A stretch of 64,000 nt of DNA from Salinibacterium xinjiangense (GTDB lineage: Bacteria; Actinomycetota; Actinomycetes; Actinomycetales; Microbacteriaceae), in the NCBI RefSeq assembly GCF_014645015.1, contig NZ_BMLC01000003.1:245109-309108 (forward strand), written 5' to 3'. This document shows, piece by piece, positions 53,370 through 63,662 of this stretch; the stretch's first letter is position 1, and every line of letters begins with the position of its first letter. Below the pieces are notes generated by a model. It ran no database searches. It had not been told where the DNA came from and was given only the letters and a program-made list of their open reading frames with translations. Both the position numbers and the translations under genes were made by a program.

Positions 53370-53884
53370 CCTCGACCCAGGCTCAGGATGTTGCAAGCCT
53401 CAGTGCGCGGATCATCGGGCTGCTCACCGCACGACACCACACCATTGCTGTGGCGGAATCGCTCACCGGTGGCCTGCTCGTCGCCGAGCTCATCCGCACT
53501 CCGGGGGCTTCGGCCGTGGTGTCCGGTGGGGTGGTCGCATACAACACGGAGCTCAAGCACACGGTGCTGGGGGTGAACGCCGAGGTCCTCGCGCTCCATG
53601 GCGCAGTCCACCCGGATGTAGCCGCGCAGATGGCTGTCGGTGTGCGTGAGCACCTCGCCGTCGCCGGGCAGCCGGCACACATCGGCATTTCGACGACAGG
53701 TGTGGCTGGACCCGACCCCCAGGATGGCCGACCGGTCGGTACGGTCTACCTCGGGTTCGCGATCGGGTCGGACGTACGCACAAGACACCTGCAACTTTCG
53801 GGGAGCCGAGAAGCCATCCGCGAGGCGGTCGTCTACGAATCACTCTTAGAACTCGAAGCACTTCTCGCTCACTCGCGGGAATAG
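53366..53884 (+). CDS. cinA: CinA C-terminal family nicotinamide-nucleotide amidohydrolase
   Basis: A 172-residue, one-domain CinA (PncC) that deamidates nicotinamide mononucleotide in NAD recycling. TIAVAESLTGGLLVAELIR is the catalytic Ser/Lys-type region and SAVVSGGVVAYNTELKHTVL follows. GISTTGVAGPDPQDGRPVGT is the substrate loop. The N-terminal MoaB-like domain of longer CinA proteins is absent, as is usual in actinobacteria. It overlaps pgsA and lies just before clgR. Confidence 0.92.
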   Translation: MTSTQAQDVASLSARIIGLLTARHHTIAVAESLTGGLLVAELIRTPGASAVVSGGVVAYNTELKHTVLGVNAEVLALHGAVHPDVAAQMAVGVREHLAVAGQPAHIGISTTGVAGPDPQDGRPVGTVYLGFAIGSDVRTRHLQLSGSREAIREAVVYESLLELEALLAHSRE

Positions 53885-53994
53885 CACTCGTTTCGATCTC
53901 GTTATAGCAAGAGAATTCACAAGTACCGTACAGATTCGAGTAGCTAGAGTACACGTAAGCTAGCAATCACGATCGGTCAGAAAAGGAGGCTCCA

Positions 53995-54303
53995 ATGATT
54001 TTGGTTCGTCAAGAAATCGGTGACGTTCTCCGAGACTTCCGTCTGCAGAAGGGCCGCACCCTTCGTCAGGTCGCAAGCAAAGCGAGTGTCGCACTCGGTT
54101 ACCTGAGCGAGGTGGAGCGTGGTCAGAAAGAGGCCAGTTCTGAGATCCTCGCGTCGGTTGCCGATGCACTCGATACGCCCATCTCGGTCATCATGCGTGA
54201 AGTGGGTGACCGATTGGCCATCATCGAAGGCCTCAACCCGATTCCGGACACTCTTCCGGATGATCTGGTTGCAGAGTTCGATGCCGACCTCGTCTCGCGT
54301 TGA
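53995..54303 (+). CDS. clgR: ClgR-like XRE-family regulator
   Basis: A 102-residue DNA-binding protein. The helix-turn-helix is FRLQKGRTLRQVASKASVAL with GYLSEVERGQKEASSEILAS. In Streptomyces and mycobacteria ClgR activates clp protease genes and is itself degraded by Clp through its C-terminus; here the tail is DADLVSR. AAAAGGAGG lies six bases before the ATG. The 110 bases upstream are AT-rich and hold its promoter; no clear operator was recognised. Confidence 0.88.
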   Translation: MILVRQEIGDVLRDFRLQKGRTLRQVASKASVALGYLSEVERGQKEASSEILASVADALDTPISVIMREVGDRLAIIEGLNPIPDTLPDDLVAEFDADLVSR

Positions 54304-54406
54304 TCGCCTGATAGCTGTTTAGAGCGGATGCCCTGGCCAATACGGCCGGGGCATTCCAACGTTCGGCGTGGTTTTGTCGCTCCCCGCGTATTCCTGGAGG
54401 TATTGG

Positions 54407-54631
54407 TTGAGGCTCAGTGAGTTCTGGCTTGCCGTCTCTGATGAGTTCGGTGAGGCATACGGACGCATCCTGACCCACGATCTCGTCATGGGCGAGATTG
54501 GCGGGCTGACGGCCGATCAGGCGATCAGAGCCGGAACGAATACCCGCGAGATCTGGCTGGCGCTCTGCAGGGCGATGGATGTTCCGCCAGCTCGCTGGCA
54601 CGGCGTTGGCCAGCGCGAGCCAAAAAAGTAG
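54407..54631 (+). CDS. DUF3046 protein
   Basis: A 74-residue protein of the small actinobacterial DUF3046 family. It opens LRLSEFWLAVSDEFGEAYGR, then LTHDLVMGEIGGLTADQAIR, and ends WLALCRAMDVPPARWHGVG, close to the family consensus as I know it. The start is TTG at 54407, decided by GGAGG six bases upstream; longer frames add unrelated residues. It usually sits directly before recA and its function is unknown. Confidence 0.87.
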   Translation: MRLSEFWLAVSDEFGEAYGRILTHDLVMGEIGGLTADQAIRAGTNTREIWLALCRAMDVPPARWHGVGQREPKK

Positions 54632-54914
54632 CCCCAACACGCCGTTCAGAAATATCGAACATGTGTTCGTATCTTGCTAGTCTCCTCCATAACGTCTAAT
54701 CGAAGACGGTTATTGTGCACAGCAGCTCGGACTTCGACAGTCAATGTCGGTTGGCGAGCGTAACGTGACCGGTAGTTGTTTCGACCTGAGACACCAGCCT
54801 TTGTCGGGAGGCTGCAGCCCTTGCTCCATCGGGCTTCAGCAAAACGACAGCCTATGGGCAGCAACCAACTATGCAGTGTCAGCTGTGTAGTTCCACAGAT
54901 GCAGGGAGACCCTA
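54632..54914. promoter_or_regulatory. recA upstream region with LexA box
   Basis: GAACATGTGTTC at 54657-54668 matches the actinobacterial LexA operator GAACnnnnGTTC, so recA is probably SOS-induced. The box lies about 250 bases before the recA ATG, which implies a long leader or a second promoter nearer the gene. No other gene is visible in the interval. Confidence 0.8.
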
Positions 54915-56084
54915 ATGCCATCAGCAGCAGATCGCGAAAAATCACTCGAGACCGCGCTTGCGCAGATCGATCGCCAGTTCGGTAAAGGTTCGGTTATGCG
55001 ACTGGGCAGTGACGACAGGGCTCCTGTCGAGGTGATCCCCACCGGCTCCATAGCGCTGGATGTCGCTCTCGGCATAGGTGGGCTTCCCCGAGGCCGCATC
55101 GTCGAGATTTACGGCCCAGAATCCTCGGGTAAGACCACACTCACTCTTCACGCCATCGCGAATGCCCAGCGCGCGGGTGGTATCGCCGCCTTCATCGATG
55201 CCGAGCATGCTCTCGACCCCGAGTATGCGGCCAAGCTCGGCGTCGACATCGATTCCCTTCTCGTCTCTCAGCCCGACACCGGTGAGCAGGCGCTGGAGAT
55301 CGCAGACATGCTGGTGCGATCGGGTTCCATCGACCTCATCGTGATCGACTCGGTTGCAGCGCTCGTTCCCCGTGCCGAGATCGAGGGCGAGATGGGGGAC
55401 ACCCACGTCGGCCTCCAGGCGCGTCTGATGTCGCAGGCCCTTCGAAAGTTGACAGGTGGACTCAGCCAGACCAACACCACCATGATCTTCATCAACCAGT
55501 TGCGCGAAAAGATCGGTGTGTTCTTCGGCAGCCCGGAAACGACAGCCGGTGGTAAGGCTCTCAAGTTCTACGCATCAGTTCGACTCGACATCCGCCGTAT
55601 CGAGACGCTGAAGGATGGTACGGAGGCGGTCGGTAACCGCACGCGGGTGAAGGTCGTCAAGAACAAAATGGCTCCGCCGTTCAAGCAGGCCGAGTTCGAT
55701 ATTCTCTACGGCATCGGTATCTCGCGAGAAGGCAGTCTCATCGACTTCGGCGTCGAGCACGAGATAGTTCGCAAGTCTGGCGCCTGGTACACCTACGGCG
55801 GCGATCAGCTCGGCCAGGGCAAGGAGAACTCGCGTAAGTTCCTGCTCGAAAACCCCAAGATCGCTAAAGAGATCGAACAGCGCATCATGGTCAAGCTTGG
55901 CGTCGGTGCCGAGGCCAAGGCCCAGCAGGCCAGGGAAGCGAAGGCCATCATCGACGCGGCAGTTGCCGCAGACGCTGCAGAAACCAAGGCCGGAGCCAAT
56001 GGTTCCGGTCCCGTGCTGCCGGTGGCTGCGACGGCACCGACCAAGGCTTCTGCTGCCAAGCTCAAGATGGCAGTAGGCCAGTAG
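54915..56084 (+). CDS. recA: Recombinase RecA
   Basis: A 389-residue ATPase that forms filaments on single-stranded DNA, drives strand exchange and triggers LexA self-cleavage. Walker A is [13 protein letters not shown] at about residues 66-78, Walker [15 protein letters not shown], and loop L2 with [20 protein letters not shown]. The N-terminus ([20 protein letters not shown]) and the acidic/Ala-rich C-terminal tail are standard. AGGGAG precedes the ATG. recX starts three bases after its stop. Confidence 0.99.
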   Translation: MPSAADREKSLETALAQIDRQFGKGSVMRLGSDDRAPVEVIPTGSIALDVALGIGGLPRGRIVEIYGPESSGKTTLTLHAIANAQRAGGIAAFIDAEHALDPEYAAKLGVDIDSLLVSQPDTGEQALEIADMLVRSGSIDLIVIDSVAALVPRAEIEGEMGDTHVGLQARLMSQALRKLTGGLSQTNTTMIFINQLREKIGVFFGSPETTAGGKALKFYASVRLDIRRIETLKDGTEAVGNRTRVKVVKNKMAPPFKQAEFDILYGIGISREGSLIDFGVEHEIVRKSGAWYTYGGDQLGQGKENSRKFLLENPKIAKEIEQRIMVKLGVGAEAKAQQAREAKAIIDAAVAADAAETKAGANGSGPVLPVAATAPTKASAAKLKMAVGQ

Positions 56085-56086
56085 CA

Positions 56087-56902
56087 GTGAGCGCTGCTGA
56101 CGGCGAGCGAATCGCACCAGTCACCTATCTCTTCGGCGTAAAACCGTCGACTGAGACGGAGGAGTATGCTGCGATTTCTTCGCCGTCGGCGGCCCTGTCC
56201 GCACAAGCTCCGACGCCTGAATCAGGGCCACGGTTCGTCGACCTCGGTGAGACCTCTGACGAACTCGCAGAATCGCGCCCGCCGCACAGGGGCTCGAGCG
56301 ACGCAGGCCCGTCGCTCAGTGCAGGCCCGTCGATCAGTGATGAGAAGCCGGTGAACCGCAGGGCATCTGGTTCGGCCTCGGCAGAACCTGCGCCCAGAGC
56401 GGGATCAGGCCGGGATAAATCCAAGGGCTCCTTCGACAGGATCAGCAACGTCAGCATGTATGCGCTCGCTCGGCGTGGCATGTCGTCCCGCGAGATGCGT
56501 GACTACCTGCTGGGTCGTGAATTCGAATCCTCAGAAGTGGACATCGAAATCGAGCGGTTGGAAAAGGTCGCCTTACTGGACGACCATGCTCTGGCCGAGA
56601 CACTCATCCGAACGCTTCAGGCACGGAAAGGGCTCGGGCGGTCGGCTTTGACGGCGGAACTTCGCCGCCGAAACGTCGACCCAATTGCTGTCGAGTCCGC
56701 CCTTGCGGTGCTCGATGATGACGACGAGCTGGAGCGGGCTGTGGTGATCGCGATGAAGCGAGCCGGTCAGCTTCGATCCCTCGATGCCACGACGGCGAAG
56801 CGGCGGTTGGGCGACTTTCTTATGCGGCGGGGATATTCCGGTTCGGTCGTATCGAAGGCCGTGCAGGCGGCGTTGGCTCCCACCGGTCCGACTTTCCGCT
56901 GA
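56087..56902 (+). CDS. recX: Regulatory protein RecX
   Basis: A 271-residue modulator of RecA filaments. The RecX three-helix repeats begin at about residue 120: [60 protein letters not shown] and [20 protein letters not shown]. The first 115 residues are a disordered Ser/Ala/Pro-rich extension much longer than in E. coli, as in other actinobacteria. GTG start. It is co-transcribed with recA and keeps RecA activity in check. Confidence 0.92.
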   Translation: MSAADGERIAPVTYLFGVKPSTETEEYAAISSPSAALSAQAPTPESGPRFVDLGETSDELAESRPPHRGSSDAGPSLSAGPSISDEKPVNRRASGSASAEPAPRAGSGRDKSKGSFDRISNVSMYALARRGMSSREMRDYLLGREFESSEVDIEIERLEKVALLDDHALAETLIRTLQARKGLGRSALTAELRRRNVDPIAVESALAVLDDDDELERAVVIAMKRAGQLRSLDATTAKRRLGDFLMRRGYSGSVVSKAVQAALAPTGPTFR

Positions 56903-56966
56903 CGCCGGAGAACCCATACGTCGGAGAACCAACACGTCGGCGAACGTTTACGTTGGCGGACTCCTG
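56903..56966. repeat. 16-bp imperfect tandem repeat, four units
   Basis: Starting at the base after the recX stop, units of 16 bases beginning CG(C/T)CGG(A/C)GAAC repeat about four times with growing divergence. It fills much of the recX-miaB gap. Confidence 0.75.
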
Positions 56967-57068
56967 CGGCGGTGGGCTCATTTTGTCGGCCCGTGCCGTG
57001 GTGTGCGCCCCTCTTATAGAGGGATCAGCCGTCGATGCTCGAGTTGTGTCAGGCTTAAGATTGACTAC

Positions 57069-58610
57069 ATGACTGAGCAGGCATTGGCACCCCGCACCTA
57101 CGAGGTGCGAACATACGGCTGCCAGATGAATGTGCATGACTCCGAACGGCTGAGTGGGTCACTCGATGCGGCCGGCTACGCCCGGGCCACAGACGGCCAG
57201 GCCGACGTGGTCGTCATCAACACGTGCGCCGTGAGAGAAAACGCCGATAACAAGCTTTACGGCAACCTCGGCATGCTTGCGAGTGTCAAGCGGCAGCATG
57301 AGGGCATGCAGATCGCAGTAGGTGGATGCCTGGCCCAGAAAGACAAATCAACCATCCTCAAAAAAGCCCCGTGGGTCGATGTCGTCTTCGGCACGCACAA
57401 CATGGGATCGTTGCCAGCGCTGCTGGAGCGTGCGCGACACAACGGAGAAGCGCAACTCGAGATTCTCGAATCGCTGGAGGTCTTCCCGTCGACACTCCCC
57501 ACCCGGCGAGAATCGACTCACAGCGCCTGGGTGTCCATCTCGGTCGGATGCAACAACACGTGCACCTTTTGCATTGTCCCGGCGCTGCGTGGCAAGGAGA
57601 AAGACCGCAGGCCTGGCGACGTGCTGGCCGAGATCCAGGCCATAGTCGACGATGGGGCCATCGAGGTCACGCTGCTTGGCCAGAACGTCAACTCGTACGG
57701 CGTCGAGTTCGGTGATCGTGCAGCGTTCGGCAAGCTGCTCCGTGCCGCCGGGCGTATCGACGGTCTCGAGCGCATTCGATTCACCAGCCCCCACCCCGCA
57801 GCCTTCACCGACGACGTGATCGATGCCATGGCCGAGACGCCGACGGTCATGCCGCAGCTTCACATGCCGCTGCAATCGGGCTCAGACCGGATTCTCAAAG
57901 CAATGCGACGCTCATATCGGTCAGAAAAGTTCCTGGGGATCCTCGACAGGGTGAGGGAGAAGATCCCGCACGCGGCCATCAGTACCGACATCATCGTCGG
58001 GTTCCCCGGAGAGACCGAAGAAGATTTCCAGGAGACGATCCGGGTCGTCGAAGAGGCAAGGTTCGCCTCGGCCTACACGTTCCAGTATTCGATCCGTGAA
58101 GGAACGCCTGCGGCGACGATGGAGGACCAGGTTCCGAAAGCGATCGTTCAGGAGCGGTTCGAGCGGCTGGCCGCGCTGCAGGATCACATCAGTCGCGAAG
58201 AGAACCAGAAGCAGGTCGGGCGTCGGGTCGAGGTGCTTGTGACGGCAACGGAAGGCCGCAAGCAGAGCGAGACCCACAGGCTGTCCGGGCGTGCCGAAGA
58301 CTCGAGGCTCGTGCACTTCGAGGTGCCATCGGGCAGCATCATCCCCAGGCCGGGTGACGTTGTTTCCGTCGAGATCACGCAGGCCTCCACGTTCCATCTG
58401 GTCGCAGACTCGATCGGCGGCGCCCCGTTAGCAGTGCGACGCACGACTGCCGGCGACGCGTGGGATCGAGCCGAGGCCGCATCCTGCGCTGTCCCGGCGA
58501 CAACGAGCGCTGAGCCTGGCCGAGTGTCGCTGGGGTTACCGTCGCTGAGGGTTGGCCCCTCCGCCCTCGACAGCGGTCGAATCTATGACGACGCAGACGG
58601 GCTGCGCTAG
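57069..58610 (+). CDS. miaB: tRNA (N6-isopentenyladenosine(37)-C2)-methylthiotransferase
   Basis: A 513-residue radical-SAM enzyme that adds methylthio to i6A37 of tRNAs reading UNN codons. The N-terminal cluster cysteines are in [16 protein letters not shown] and VGGCLAQK; the radical-SAM cluster is [13 protein letters not shown] (CxxxCxxC). A TRAM domain follows at about residues 380-450. The last 60 residues are a nonconserved tail. Start 57069 ([20 protein letters not shown]) fits. miaA, which makes its substrate, follows three bases after its stop. Confidence 0.97.
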   Translation: MTEQALAPRTYEVRTYGCQMNVHDSERLSGSLDAAGYARATDGQADVVVINTCAVRENADNKLYGNLGMLASVKRQHEGMQIAVGGCLAQKDKSTILKKAPWVDVVFGTHNMGSLPALLERARHNGEAQLEILESLEVFPSTLPTRRESTHSAWVSISVGCNNTCTFCIVPALRGKEKDRRPGDVLAEIQAIVDDGAIEVTLLGQNVNSYGVEFGDRAAFGKLLRAAGRIDGLERIRFTSPHPAAFTDDVIDAMAETPTVMPQLHMPLQSGSDRILKAMRRSYRSEKFLGILDRVREKIPHAAISTDIIVGFPGETEEDFQETIRVVEEARFASAYTFQYSIREGTPAATMEDQVPKAIVQERFERLAALQDHISREENQKQVGRRVEVLVTATEGRKQSETHRLSGRAEDSRLVHFEVPSGSIIPRPGDVVSVEITQASTFHLVADSIGGAPLAVRRTTAGDAWDRAEAASCAVPATTSAEPGRVSLGLPSLRVGPSALDSGRIYDDADGLR

Positions 58611-58613
58611 AAC

Positions 58614-59531
58614 GTGCCGCAGCTTGTGGTCATCGTCGGAGCGACGGGCACGGGCAAGTCCGAGCTGTCGCTGCGACTCGCATCGGAGCTTGCGAGGGAG
58701 GGCCGCACCGCCGAGATCGTCAATGCCGATGCCATGCAGCTATACCGGGGCATGGATATCGGCACGGCGAAATTGGCGCTCTCCGATCGACGCGGCATTG
58801 CACACCACATGCTCGACGTGCTCCACGCCACGGAGGAAGCCAGCGTCGCGGACTACCAGGAGAATGCGCGAGCGCATATCGAGGCTATCGAAGCGCGTGG
58901 CGCGACGCCGATCCTCGTCGGCGGGTCCGGGTTGTACGTCTCGAGCGTGATCCAGGATTTCCGCTTCCCCGGTACTGACCCCGTGATCAGGGAGCGACTC
59001 GAGGCAGAGTTGATCCGGGTAGGCCCCGGGATGCTGCACACTCGACTGAGACAACTCGACGAGGGCGCGGCGACAGCGATCGGTGCCCACAACGGTCGAA
59101 GGCTGGTGCGGGCCCTCGAAGTGATCGAGATGACAGGGCAGCCCTTCGGTTCGGGACTTCCCGAAAACGCGGATCCATGGCGGGACGCCACGATCCTCGC
59201 CCTGAGAGCTCCCAGGGACGAGCTTGTCGCGCGCCTCGACGCCAGGGTCGACTCGATGTGGGCAGACGGGATCCTCGACGAGGCCGGAGCGCTGCGATCG
59301 ACCGGGCTGGGTGTCACGGCGGCGCGGGCGATCGGTTATGCGCAGGCCCTGGCCCAGCTCGACGGCCTCCTGACGCGGGCCGAGGCCATCGACCAGACGG
59401 CGTCGCTGACCCGGCGTTACGCCCGCCGACAGGTGAGCTGGTTTCGCCGGTACGGCAGTGCGCACTGGCTCGACTATGACGACCCGGCCAGGCACTCGAC
59501 GGCCCTGTCGCTCGTGATGGGGGAGAATTGA
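58614..59531 (+). CDS. miaA: tRNA dimethylallyltransferase
   Basis: A 305-residue enzyme that transfers a dimethylallyl group to A37 of tRNAs, the step before MiaB. The P-loop is [16 protein letters not shown], followed by [20 protein letters not shown] (the DxxQ substrate site) and [32 protein letters not shown] and [14 protein letters not shown]-like sequence near the end complete it. GTG start, three bases after miaB, so one transcript. Confidence 0.96.
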   Translation: MPQLVVIVGATGTGKSELSLRLASELAREGRTAEIVNADAMQLYRGMDIGTAKLALSDRRGIAHHMLDVLHATEEASVADYQENARAHIEAIEARGATPILVGGSGLYVSSVIQDFRFPGTDPVIRERLEAELIRVGPGMLHTRLRQLDEGAATAIGAHNGRRLVRALEVIEMTGQPFGSGLPENADPWRDATILALRAPRDELVARLDARVDSMWADGILDEAGALRSTGLGVTAARAIGYAQALAQLDGLLTRAEAIDQTASLTRRYARRQVSWFRRYGSAHWLDYDDPARHSTALSLVMGEN

Positions 59532-59534
59532 CCC

Positions 59535-60410
59535 ATGGCGACACTGCACTTCACCAAAGGCCACGGCACGGGTAACGATTTCGTGTTGTTCGCTGACCCG
59601 GAGGGCAACACCAACCTCACCGACGCCCAGGTCGCCGCGATCTGCGATCGCCATTTCGGCGTCGGCGCCGACGGAATCCTTCGGGCTGTGCTTTCTCGCA
59701 ACCTGCCGGAAGGCGAGTCGGCCCTCGCGGAAGATCCTGATGCCGAGTGGTTCATGGACTACCGCAACGCGGACGGCTCGATTGCTGAGATGTGTGGCAA
59801 CGGCATCCGGGTGTTCAGTCGCTTCCTGATCGACAATGCCCTCGCCCGGCTCGAGCCCGGTGAGACCCTGCCCATCGGCACCAGAAGTGGCGTACGAGAC
59901 GTGCAGCGGAACGCCACAGGTTTCCAGGCCGACCTCGGGCGCTGGCGTCTCGACGGAGGTGAGCCACTCGTGCGAGCGAAAGAGTTGTCAGTGGCACGCC
60001 CCGGGCTCGGCATCAACGTCGGCAACCCCCATATCGTGGTGGCGCTGGCGAGCATCGATGAGCTGGAATCGGCCGACCTGACCTACATCCCGGTGCTCGA
60101 TCCGGAACCAGCCGACGGCGCGAACATCGAGTTCGTCGTGGCTGGCGAACCGATGGTGAAGGATGGCGTCGGTCACATCCGGATGCGTGTGCACGAGCGC
60201 GGCAGCGGCGAGACCCTGTCGTGCGGAACCGGTGCTGTAGCCGCAGCTCTCGCAACTCGTCACTGGGCCGGTACGGGAGCGCCCCACCAGTGGAGAGTGG
60301 ATATTGCTGGCGGAACGGTGGGCGTGCGCATGTTCCCCACCGAAGACGGCGAGCACGTGTCGCTGAGCGGTCCGGCCGAACTCGTGTTCGTGGGTGAGCT
60401 CGAGGTCTGA
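59535..60410 (+). CDS. dapF: Diaminopimelate epimerase
   Basis: A 291-residue cofactor-independent epimerase converting LL- to meso-diaminopimelate for lysine and peptidoglycan. The two catalytic cysteines are in [13 protein letters not shown] and [33 protein letters not shown] opens the fold. It follows miaA after three bases, making miaB-miaA-dapF an operon. It converges on the RsmC-like gene. Confidence 0.96.
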   Translation: MATLHFTKGHGTGNDFVLFADPEGNTNLTDAQVAAICDRHFGVGADGILRAVLSRNLPEGESALAEDPDAEWFMDYRNADGSIAEMCGNGIRVFSRFLIDNALARLEPGETLPIGTRSGVRDVQRNATGFQADLGRWRLDGGEPLVRAKELSVARPGLGINVGNPHIVVALASIDELESADLTYIPVLDPEPADGANIEFVVAGEPMVKDGVGHIRMRVHERGSGETLSCGTGAVAAALATRHWAGTGAPHQWRVDIAGGTVGVRMFPTEDGEHVSLSGPAELVFVGELEV

Positions 60411-60432
60411 TCTCGAGCTCGCTGGTCAGGCC

Positions 60433-61041
60433 TTAATGACGTCGGGCCCGCAGCACCCGGTAGCCCTTATTCGTCGTGGCGCGTACGAAGCTGAAATCGT
60501 CGGGAAAGTTCGACTGCAGCCAGCGGTGAAGGGAATCGGATCCGAGGTTTCTCTGCACGACCAGCCATGCGTCGCACTCGGTTTCGAGCCGAGGCAGCCA
60601 GTGTCCGAGCATCCCGTGCAGCTCGTTCTTGCCGACCCGGATCGGCGGATTCGACCAAATGGTCATGAATCTGACGTCATCGGGAACATTCTCAGGGGTA
60701 ACTGCTTTAATGTTCTTCATGGACATTTTTTCCGCGTTCGCCCGCACGAGATCCAGTGCGCGCTCGTTGACGTCCACGGCCCACACCGTCGCATGAGGTG
60801 ATTCAAGCGCGAGAGTCAGGGCGACAGGGCCCCAGCCACACCCGAGATCGAGCAGGTTGCCACCCGGTGGTGGCGCGGGAACGCTGGAGAGCAAAACCTG
60901 CGTTCCTGTGTCGATGCGTTCGGGGCTGAAAACGCCGTTGGCTGTGACCAACTCCACGTCCCGACCCCCAAGCCGTGCGCGAATCGTACGGGATTTGAGC
61001 TCGCTTCCCGGTGTAGGGGAGAAGTAATGCTCACTGGCCAT
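60433..61041 (-). CDS. RsmC-like class I methyltransferase
   Basis: A 202-residue SAM-dependent methyltransferase. The SAM loop is NLLDLGCGWGPVALTLALES, with DVNERALDLVRANAEKM, and the catalytic NPPI motif (TIWSNPPIRVGKNELHGML) typical of N2-guanine rRNA methyltransferases such as RsmC, which modifies 16S rRNA. Only the C-terminal RsmC domain is present, the common short form. Start 61041 (MASEHYFSPTPGSELKSRTI) matches relatives. It diverges from hflX, whose start is only 42 bases away. Confidence 0.88.
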   Translation of the reverse strand: MASEHYFSPTPGSELKSRTIRARLGGRDVELVTANGVFSPERIDTGTQVLLSSVPAPPPGGNLLDLGCGWGPVALTLALESPHATVWAVDVNERALDLVRANAEKMSMKNIKAVTPENVPDDVRFMTIWSNPPIRVGKNELHGMLGHWLPRLETECDAWLVVQRNLGSDSLHRWLQSNFPDDFSFVRATTNKGYRVLRARRH

Positions 61042-61083
61042 GCAGAGAAACTTACCGAAGACTACGAAAGTAGGGTTAACCCA

Positions 61084-62601
61084 ATGATTGAATCTCAGAG
61101 AAACGAGACCGAGGGCAATGGCGCCGACGCGGTCGAACGAGTGCTTGCAGCCGGGGCACACACGGCCGGATACACGCTGTTCGGCTCGGGCAACGCGCAG
61201 GCGCTCCAGTCAGACAACCACTACGAAGGCGACCGGGACGGCGACCAGTTCGATCGCGAAGACCGCCAGGCGCTGCGACGTGTTTCCGGATTGTCGACCG
61301 AGCTCCAGGATGTCACGGAGGTCGAGTACCGCCAGCTTCGCATCGAGAACGTGGTGCTGATCGGTATCTACAACCAAGGAAACCTCCAGGAGGCGGAGAA
61401 CTCGCTGCGCGAGCTGTTTGCGCTGGCGGAGACCGCCGGCGCCGTGGTGCTCGACGGCCTGCTGCAGAAGCGCGCGAATCCCGACCCCAGCACCTTCTTC
61501 GGCAAAGGGAAAGCGCAGGAACTGCGTGGTGTCGTCGCCGCCACCGGCGCTGACACCGTGATCGCTGACACTGAGTTGGCGCCCAGCCAGCGTCGAGCCC
61601 TCGAGGACATCGTGGGCGTGAAGGTCATCGACCGCACCGCTGTCATCCTCGACATCTTCAGCCAGCACGCGAGCAGCCGTGAGGGTAAGGCACAGGTCGA
61701 ACTCGCGCAGCTCGAGTACCTCCTCCCGCGCCTTCGCGGATGGGGTGAGTCGATGTCGCGCCAGGCCGGTGGCCAGGTAGGTGGAGCCGGGGCCGGTATG
61801 GGCAGCCGTGGGCCGGGTGAGACGAAGATCGAACTCGACCGTCGCCGCATCCACACCCGTATGTCGCGACTGCGCAAGCAGATCAAGGGCTTCGGTCCGG
61901 CCCGTGAGGCGAAGCGTGCGAACCGAAACAGGTTCGAAGTTCCGAGCGTCGCGATCACTGGCTACACCAACGCGGGCAAATCCAGCCTGCTGAACAGGAT
62001 CACCCGAGCCGGCGTGCTGGTCGAAAACGCCCTTTTCGCCACCCTCGATGCGACCGTGCGGAAGTCGACCACCACAGACGGACGCCTCTACACCCTGAGT
62101 GACACGGTTGGATTCGTCAGGAATCTCCCACCGCAGCTCGTCGAGGCGTTCCGTTCCACCCTCGAGGAGGTCGGGCAGTCGGACGTGATCGTGCACGTCG
62201 TGGATGCATCGCACCCCGACCCTGGCGCACAGCTGGCGACGGTTCGCGGCGTGATCGGCGATGTCGGAGCCAGGGATATTCCGGAGATCGTGGTCTTCAA
62301 CAAGAGCGATCTTGCCGACGACGACCAGCGACTGCTGATCAGGGGGCTCGAACCGACAGGGATCTTCGTGTCGGCGCGGACAGGCGAGGGTGTGGATGAA
62401 CTGCTCGCGCGGATCGCCGAGCTGCTGCCCGCCCCCGAGGTCGAACTCACCATGCTCGTGCCTTACGACCGCGGCGATGTCATCTCGCGGCTTCACGTGC
62501 AGGGTCGCGTTCTCAGCACCGATTACGAGGAGGGCGGCACCCTCGTGAAGGCCCTGGTGCACCCCGCCAGGGTGGCCGAGCTGCAGGAGTTCATCGCCTG
62601 A
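61084..62601 (+). CDS. hflX: Ribosome-associated GTPase HflX
   Basis: A 505-residue GTPase that splits stalled 70S ribosomes under stress. The N-terminal HflX domain (GNLQEAENSLRELFALAETA and NPDPSTFFGKGKAQELRG) precedes a coiled linker with GMGSRGPGETKIELDRRRIH. The G domain has G1 GYTNAGKSSLLN, G3 SDTVGFVRNLP and G4 FNKSD. A ~60-residue N-terminal extension is nonconserved. Start 61084 was chosen; a Met 19 codons earlier overlaps the divergent gene. It is a single gene. Confidence 0.94.
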   Translation: MIESQRNETEGNGADAVERVLAAGAHTAGYTLFGSGNAQALQSDNHYEGDRDGDQFDREDRQALRRVSGLSTELQDVTEVEYRQLRIENVVLIGIYNQGNLQEAENSLRELFALAETAGAVVLDGLLQKRANPDPSTFFGKGKAQELRGVVAATGADTVIADTELAPSQRRALEDIVGVKVIDRTAVILDIFSQHASSREGKAQVELAQLEYLLPRLRGWGESMSRQAGGQVGGAGAGMGSRGPGETKIELDRRRIHTRMSRLRKQIKGFGPAREAKRANRNRFEVPSVAITGYTNAGKSSLLNRITRAGVLVENALFATLDATVRKSTTTDGRLYTLSDTVGFVRNLPPQLVEAFRSTLEEVGQSDVIVHVVDASHPDPGAQLATVRGVIGDVGARDIPEIVVFNKSDLADDDQRLLIRGLEPTGIFVSARTGEGVDELLARIAELLPAPEVELTMLVPYDRGDVISRLHVQGRVLSTDYEEGGTLVKALVHPARVAELQEFIA

Positions 62602-62735
62602 TCGCTCGTCGTAACACGACGACATTGCGCGGCCGTGGTGCCTAGACTGTTAACGGTTCGGGCACCACGCCCGGCGCGAGCGACAGCCGAGCCCGGCACC
62701 CGCCCACTCGGAGCAACATGACCGGAGGGGATTGA
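62602..62735. promoter_or_regulatory. metF leader with strong hairpin
   Basis: A 9-bp perfect stem, CGTGGTGCC/GGCACCACG (62634-62642 and 62661-62669), encloses an 18-base loop with a TAGACT -10-like element. Further down a CCGAG/CTCGG pair is possible. It could be the hflX terminator or a methionine-responsive leader; I recognise no known riboswitch. Confidence 0.45.
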
Positions 62736-63662
62736 GTGCCTACATTTTCTTTCGAGCTCTACCCGCCCCGCTCGGCACGGTCAGAGGCTGCGCTTTACGC
62801 GAGCCTGCCCGACCTGGTGGCTGCCGGTCCGGAATTCATCTCAGTCACCTACGGTGCGAACGGCTCTTCACGCGAGCCGTCGCTCGATGTGCTGGGGCAT
62901 ATCCTCCAGGGCACGAACGTGCAGGCGATGGCCCATCTGACCTGTGTCGGGTCTTCCTACGCGCAGGCGAGTGAACTGATCCGCCAGTTCCTCGACGCTG
63001 GCGTGACCAGCTTCCTGGCGCTGAGAGGAGACCCGCCCGAGGGGTCGGTCGAGGCCGACAGCTTCCTCGGCGACCTCGGCAGCGCCGGCGAGCTGGTGCA
63101 GCTCATCCATCGGGTGCAGTCTGAGCGGGAGCAGTTCGCCTTCCTCGAGGTGCCAGGATTCCCCGCAGCACGTCGCATCACTAGGGGCCGCAAGGTCACG
63201 ATTGCCGTGGCCGCCTTTCCCAATGGCCACCCGCGGTCGCGATCCATCTCCCAGGATTTGGATACCCTCCTCGCGAAGGAGGCAGCCGGAGCGAACCTGG
63301 CCATCACCCAACTGGTCTTCCACGCCGATGACTTCCTCGGGTTCGTCGACAAGGCGCGCGAGGCTGGCGTGACCATGCGCATACTGCCGGGAATCATGCC
63401 CGTGCTGAGCCCCCAGCGTCTGAAGCGCATCATCGAACTGACGGGGGAAGCTACGCCGGTGGAGCTCGAGCGCCGACTCCTCGCCGCATCAGACGAAGCG
63501 GAACACCACCGCATCGGGATCGACCACGCAGTGGCACTCGGCCAGGAGGTCATCGCTGGCGGAGCAACCGGACTTCACCTGTATACATTCAACCAGCACG
63601 AGCCCGTGCTCGCGGTTCTCCGCGGCGCAGGGCTGCTCGATCGACAGAAGGAACACGTATGA
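62736..63662 (+). CDS. metF: 5,10-Methylenetetrahydrofolate reductase
   Basis: A 308-residue flavoprotein making 5-methyltetrahydrofolate for methionine synthesis. SFELYPPRS is the start of the TIM barrel with the catalytic glutamate, followed by MAHLTCVGSSYAQASELIRQ and FLALRGDPPEGS, the FAD site. TMRILPGIMPVLSPQRLKRI and GATGLHLYTFNQHEPVLAVL end it. GTG start with GGAGGGG ten bases before. Its stop overlaps metE, whose reaction uses its product. Confidence 0.93.
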   Translation: MPTFSFELYPPRSARSEAALYASLPDLVAAGPEFISVTYGANGSSREPSLDVLGHILQGTNVQAMAHLTCVGSSYAQASELIRQFLDAGVTSFLALRGDPPEGSVEADSFLGDLGSAGELVQLIHRVQSEREQFAFLEVPGFPAARRITRGRKVTIAVAAFPNGHPRSRSISQDLDTLLAKEAAGANLAITQLVFHADDFLGFVDKAREAGVTMRILPGIMPVLSPQRLKRIIELTGEATPVELERRLLAASDEAEHHRIGIDHAVALGQEVIAGGATGLHLYTFNQHEPVLAVLRGAGLLDRQKEHV

